Positions 6,989 to 7,266 of a stretch of DNA of 7,266 bases are shown piece after piece. The translations under genes and the position numbers were made by a program. The DNA is from Bacteroidales bacterium (GTDB lineage: Bacteria; Bacteroidota; Bacteroidia; Bacteroidales; VadinHA17): positions 1 to 7,266 of the forward strand of contig WFRO01000541.1 of NCBI GenBank assembly GCA_015486475.1, read 5' to 3'. The notes beneath the pieces are model-generated. The model had not been told where the DNA came from. It saw nothing but the letters and a program-made list of their open reading frames with translations, and searched no databases. Each line of letters begins with the position of its first letter. The first letter of the stretch is position 1.

Positions 6989-7021
6989 CCCGCCTTCGCC
7001 TTGGGCTTCGGCGGACGAAGG
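6989..7021 (+). repeat. Hairpin repeat element, short form, copy C
   Basis: CCGCC (6990-6994) pairs with GGCGG (7010-7014) and GCC (6998-7000) with GGC (7004-7006) around TTG, with the same TTC/TTC internal loop (6995-6997 and 7007-7009). It follows copy B directly. It matches the reverse complement of 179-211 at 29 of 33 positions. Confidence 0.75.
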
Positions 7022-7032
7022 ATGAAGAGATA

Positions 7033-7052
7033 CCTGCCTGCCGGCAGGCAGG
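7033..7052. repeat. 20-base perfect GC-rich palindrome
   Basis: CCTGCCTGCC (7033-7042) is followed directly by its reverse complement (7043-7052), with no loop. The half-site is itself a partial repeat of CCTG. Palindromes of this kind recur between genes in many Bacteroidota and candidate-phylum genomes, to my recollection; this is not verified here. Confidence 0.7.
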
Positions 7053-7074
7053 ATGCGATAATGCGACTACCCGC

Positions 7075-7160
7075 AACTCGAAACTCCCAACTCGATACAC
7101 GATACTCGTAACTCCCAACTCCTAACTTTTAACTTTAGTCACTTTTAACTTTTAACTTCC
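7075..7160 (+). repeat. AACTYNN heptad array, downstream copy
   Basis: Nine contiguous 7-base units (7075-7137) run AACTCGA, AACTCCC, AACTCGA, TACACGA, TACTCGT, AACTCCC, AACTCCT, AACTTTT, AACTTTA. After the 2-base slip GT come CACTTTT, AACTTTT and AACTTCC (7140-7160). The array ends 3 bases before the stop codon of the convergent gene. Units change gradually from TCG to TCC to TTT along the + strand, the same order as at 332-366. Confidence 0.8.
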
Positions 7161-7163
7161 TCC

Positions 7164-7266
7164 TCACCTTTCCAAAAAATCCCCCAGTATCGACCGGGAG
7201 CCTTTGTCGGCGTTGGGGCTGGCGGGGGAGAGTTGCTGTATGAGCTTGCGTATGGGCATGCTCTGC
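7164..7266 (-). CDS. C-terminal end of an unrecognised protein (partial)
   Basis: On the - strand a frame is open from the window edge (first full codon at 7265) to a TGA at 7166-7164. It gives 33 residues beginning QSMPIRKLIQQLSP and ending SILGDFLER. The segment is polar with an amphipathic LIQQL stretch and looks like a soluble protein tail. Good codon composition and the repeat array beginning 3 bases after the stop support a real gene end. I do not recognise the family. It runs toward the surface-protein gene, so the two converge on the repeat region. Confidence 0.6.
   Translation of the reverse strand, partial: QSMPIRKLIQQLSPASPNADKGSRSILGDFLER

Larger units (their letters stand above)
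6703..7163. other. Repeat-rich intergenic region between convergent genes
   Basis: This 461-base stretch lies between a + strand gene end and a - strand gene end, so it should hold 3' ends rather than promoters. No gene is credible here. In order it contains a heptad array (6744-6780), an AT-rich repeat and palindrome cluster (6780-6838), an 8-base array (6853-6890), a YACSAAY heptad array (6891-6932), two hairpin elements (6948-7021), a 20-base GC-rich palindrome (7033-7052) and a long AACTYNN heptad array (7075-7160). Most of its length is accounted for by these repeats. The open frame on the - strand across 6816-7118 is made almost wholly of repeat units and is not a gene. Confidence 0.85.

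Noticed and set aside
179..7021. Insertion sequence or composite transposon defined by the inverted hairpins
   Set aside because: No transposase or recombinase is encoded between or beside the repeats, the enclosed genes look like normal chromosomal genes, and no target-site duplication was seen.
6948..7052. Integron attC sites
   Set aside because: The hairpins lack the R-box/L-box arrangement with GTTRRRY cores and there is no integron integrase; the structure fits a REP-like palindrome better.
6816..7118. 100-codon open frame on the - strand between the convergent genes
   Set aside because: It runs through the palindrome cluster, the arrays and the hairpins. Its repeated WLVV and arginine-rich stretches are just translated repeat units, and it lacks any domain, so it is not a gene.

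Overview
The window looks like part of a Bacteroidota chromosome, probably order Bacteroidales. The reasons are a periplasmic-propeller/Y_Y_Y sensor joined to a SpoIIE-type phosphatase, a secreted protein ending in a type IX secretion (T9SS) C-terminal sorting domain, start codons without a Shine-Dalgarno sequence, and intergenic DNA full of short degenerate repeats of a style I associate with uncultured Bacteroidales genomes. Genus and species cannot be told.

Layout. Bases 1-90 are the C-terminal end of an unrecognised + strand gene. Bases 91-433 are intergenic and repeat-rich. Bases 434-3706 encode a 1090-residue transmembrane sensor phosphatase: signal peptide, about 14-15 propeller blades, Y_Y_Y domain, one membrane helix, coiled coil, PP2C/SpoIIE catalytic domain. 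After only 62 bases, 3769-6702 encodes a 977-residue secreted surface protein: signal peptide, about eight SBBP-like propeller repeats, three carboxypeptidase-regulatory/SdrD-B-like beta domains, T9SS sorting domain. Bases 6703-7163 are a second repeat-rich intergenic region. At 7164-7266 the C-terminal end of an unrecognised - strand gene converges on it.

How the genes may work together. The sensor would read a periplasmic signal and change a cytoplasmic Ser/Thr phosphatase, whose usual partner is an anti-sigma-factor-antagonist (STAS) protein; no such partner is in the window. The downstream gene could be co-transcribed with it or simply be its neighbour. The short gap without repeats favours a two-gene unit, but this is inference.

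The least ordinary part is the flanking DNA. Both flanks carry the same mixture: period-7 arrays (AACTYNN, GGTGCTR, YACSAAY), a period-8 array (GTYGAWAR) and a family of hairpins with the plan CCGCC-TTC-stem-TTC-GGCGG. One hairpin pair forms a 33-base inverted repeat (29/33 identical) around the two-gene block, and another pair forms a direct repeat. The downstream flank also has a 35-base direct repeat and a compact AT-rich cluster of 12-base repeats ending in an 18-base perfect palindrome. No transposase, integrase, CRISPR array, tRNA or rRNA was seen. I found no convincing new enzymatic system; the repeat architecture is the best lead.
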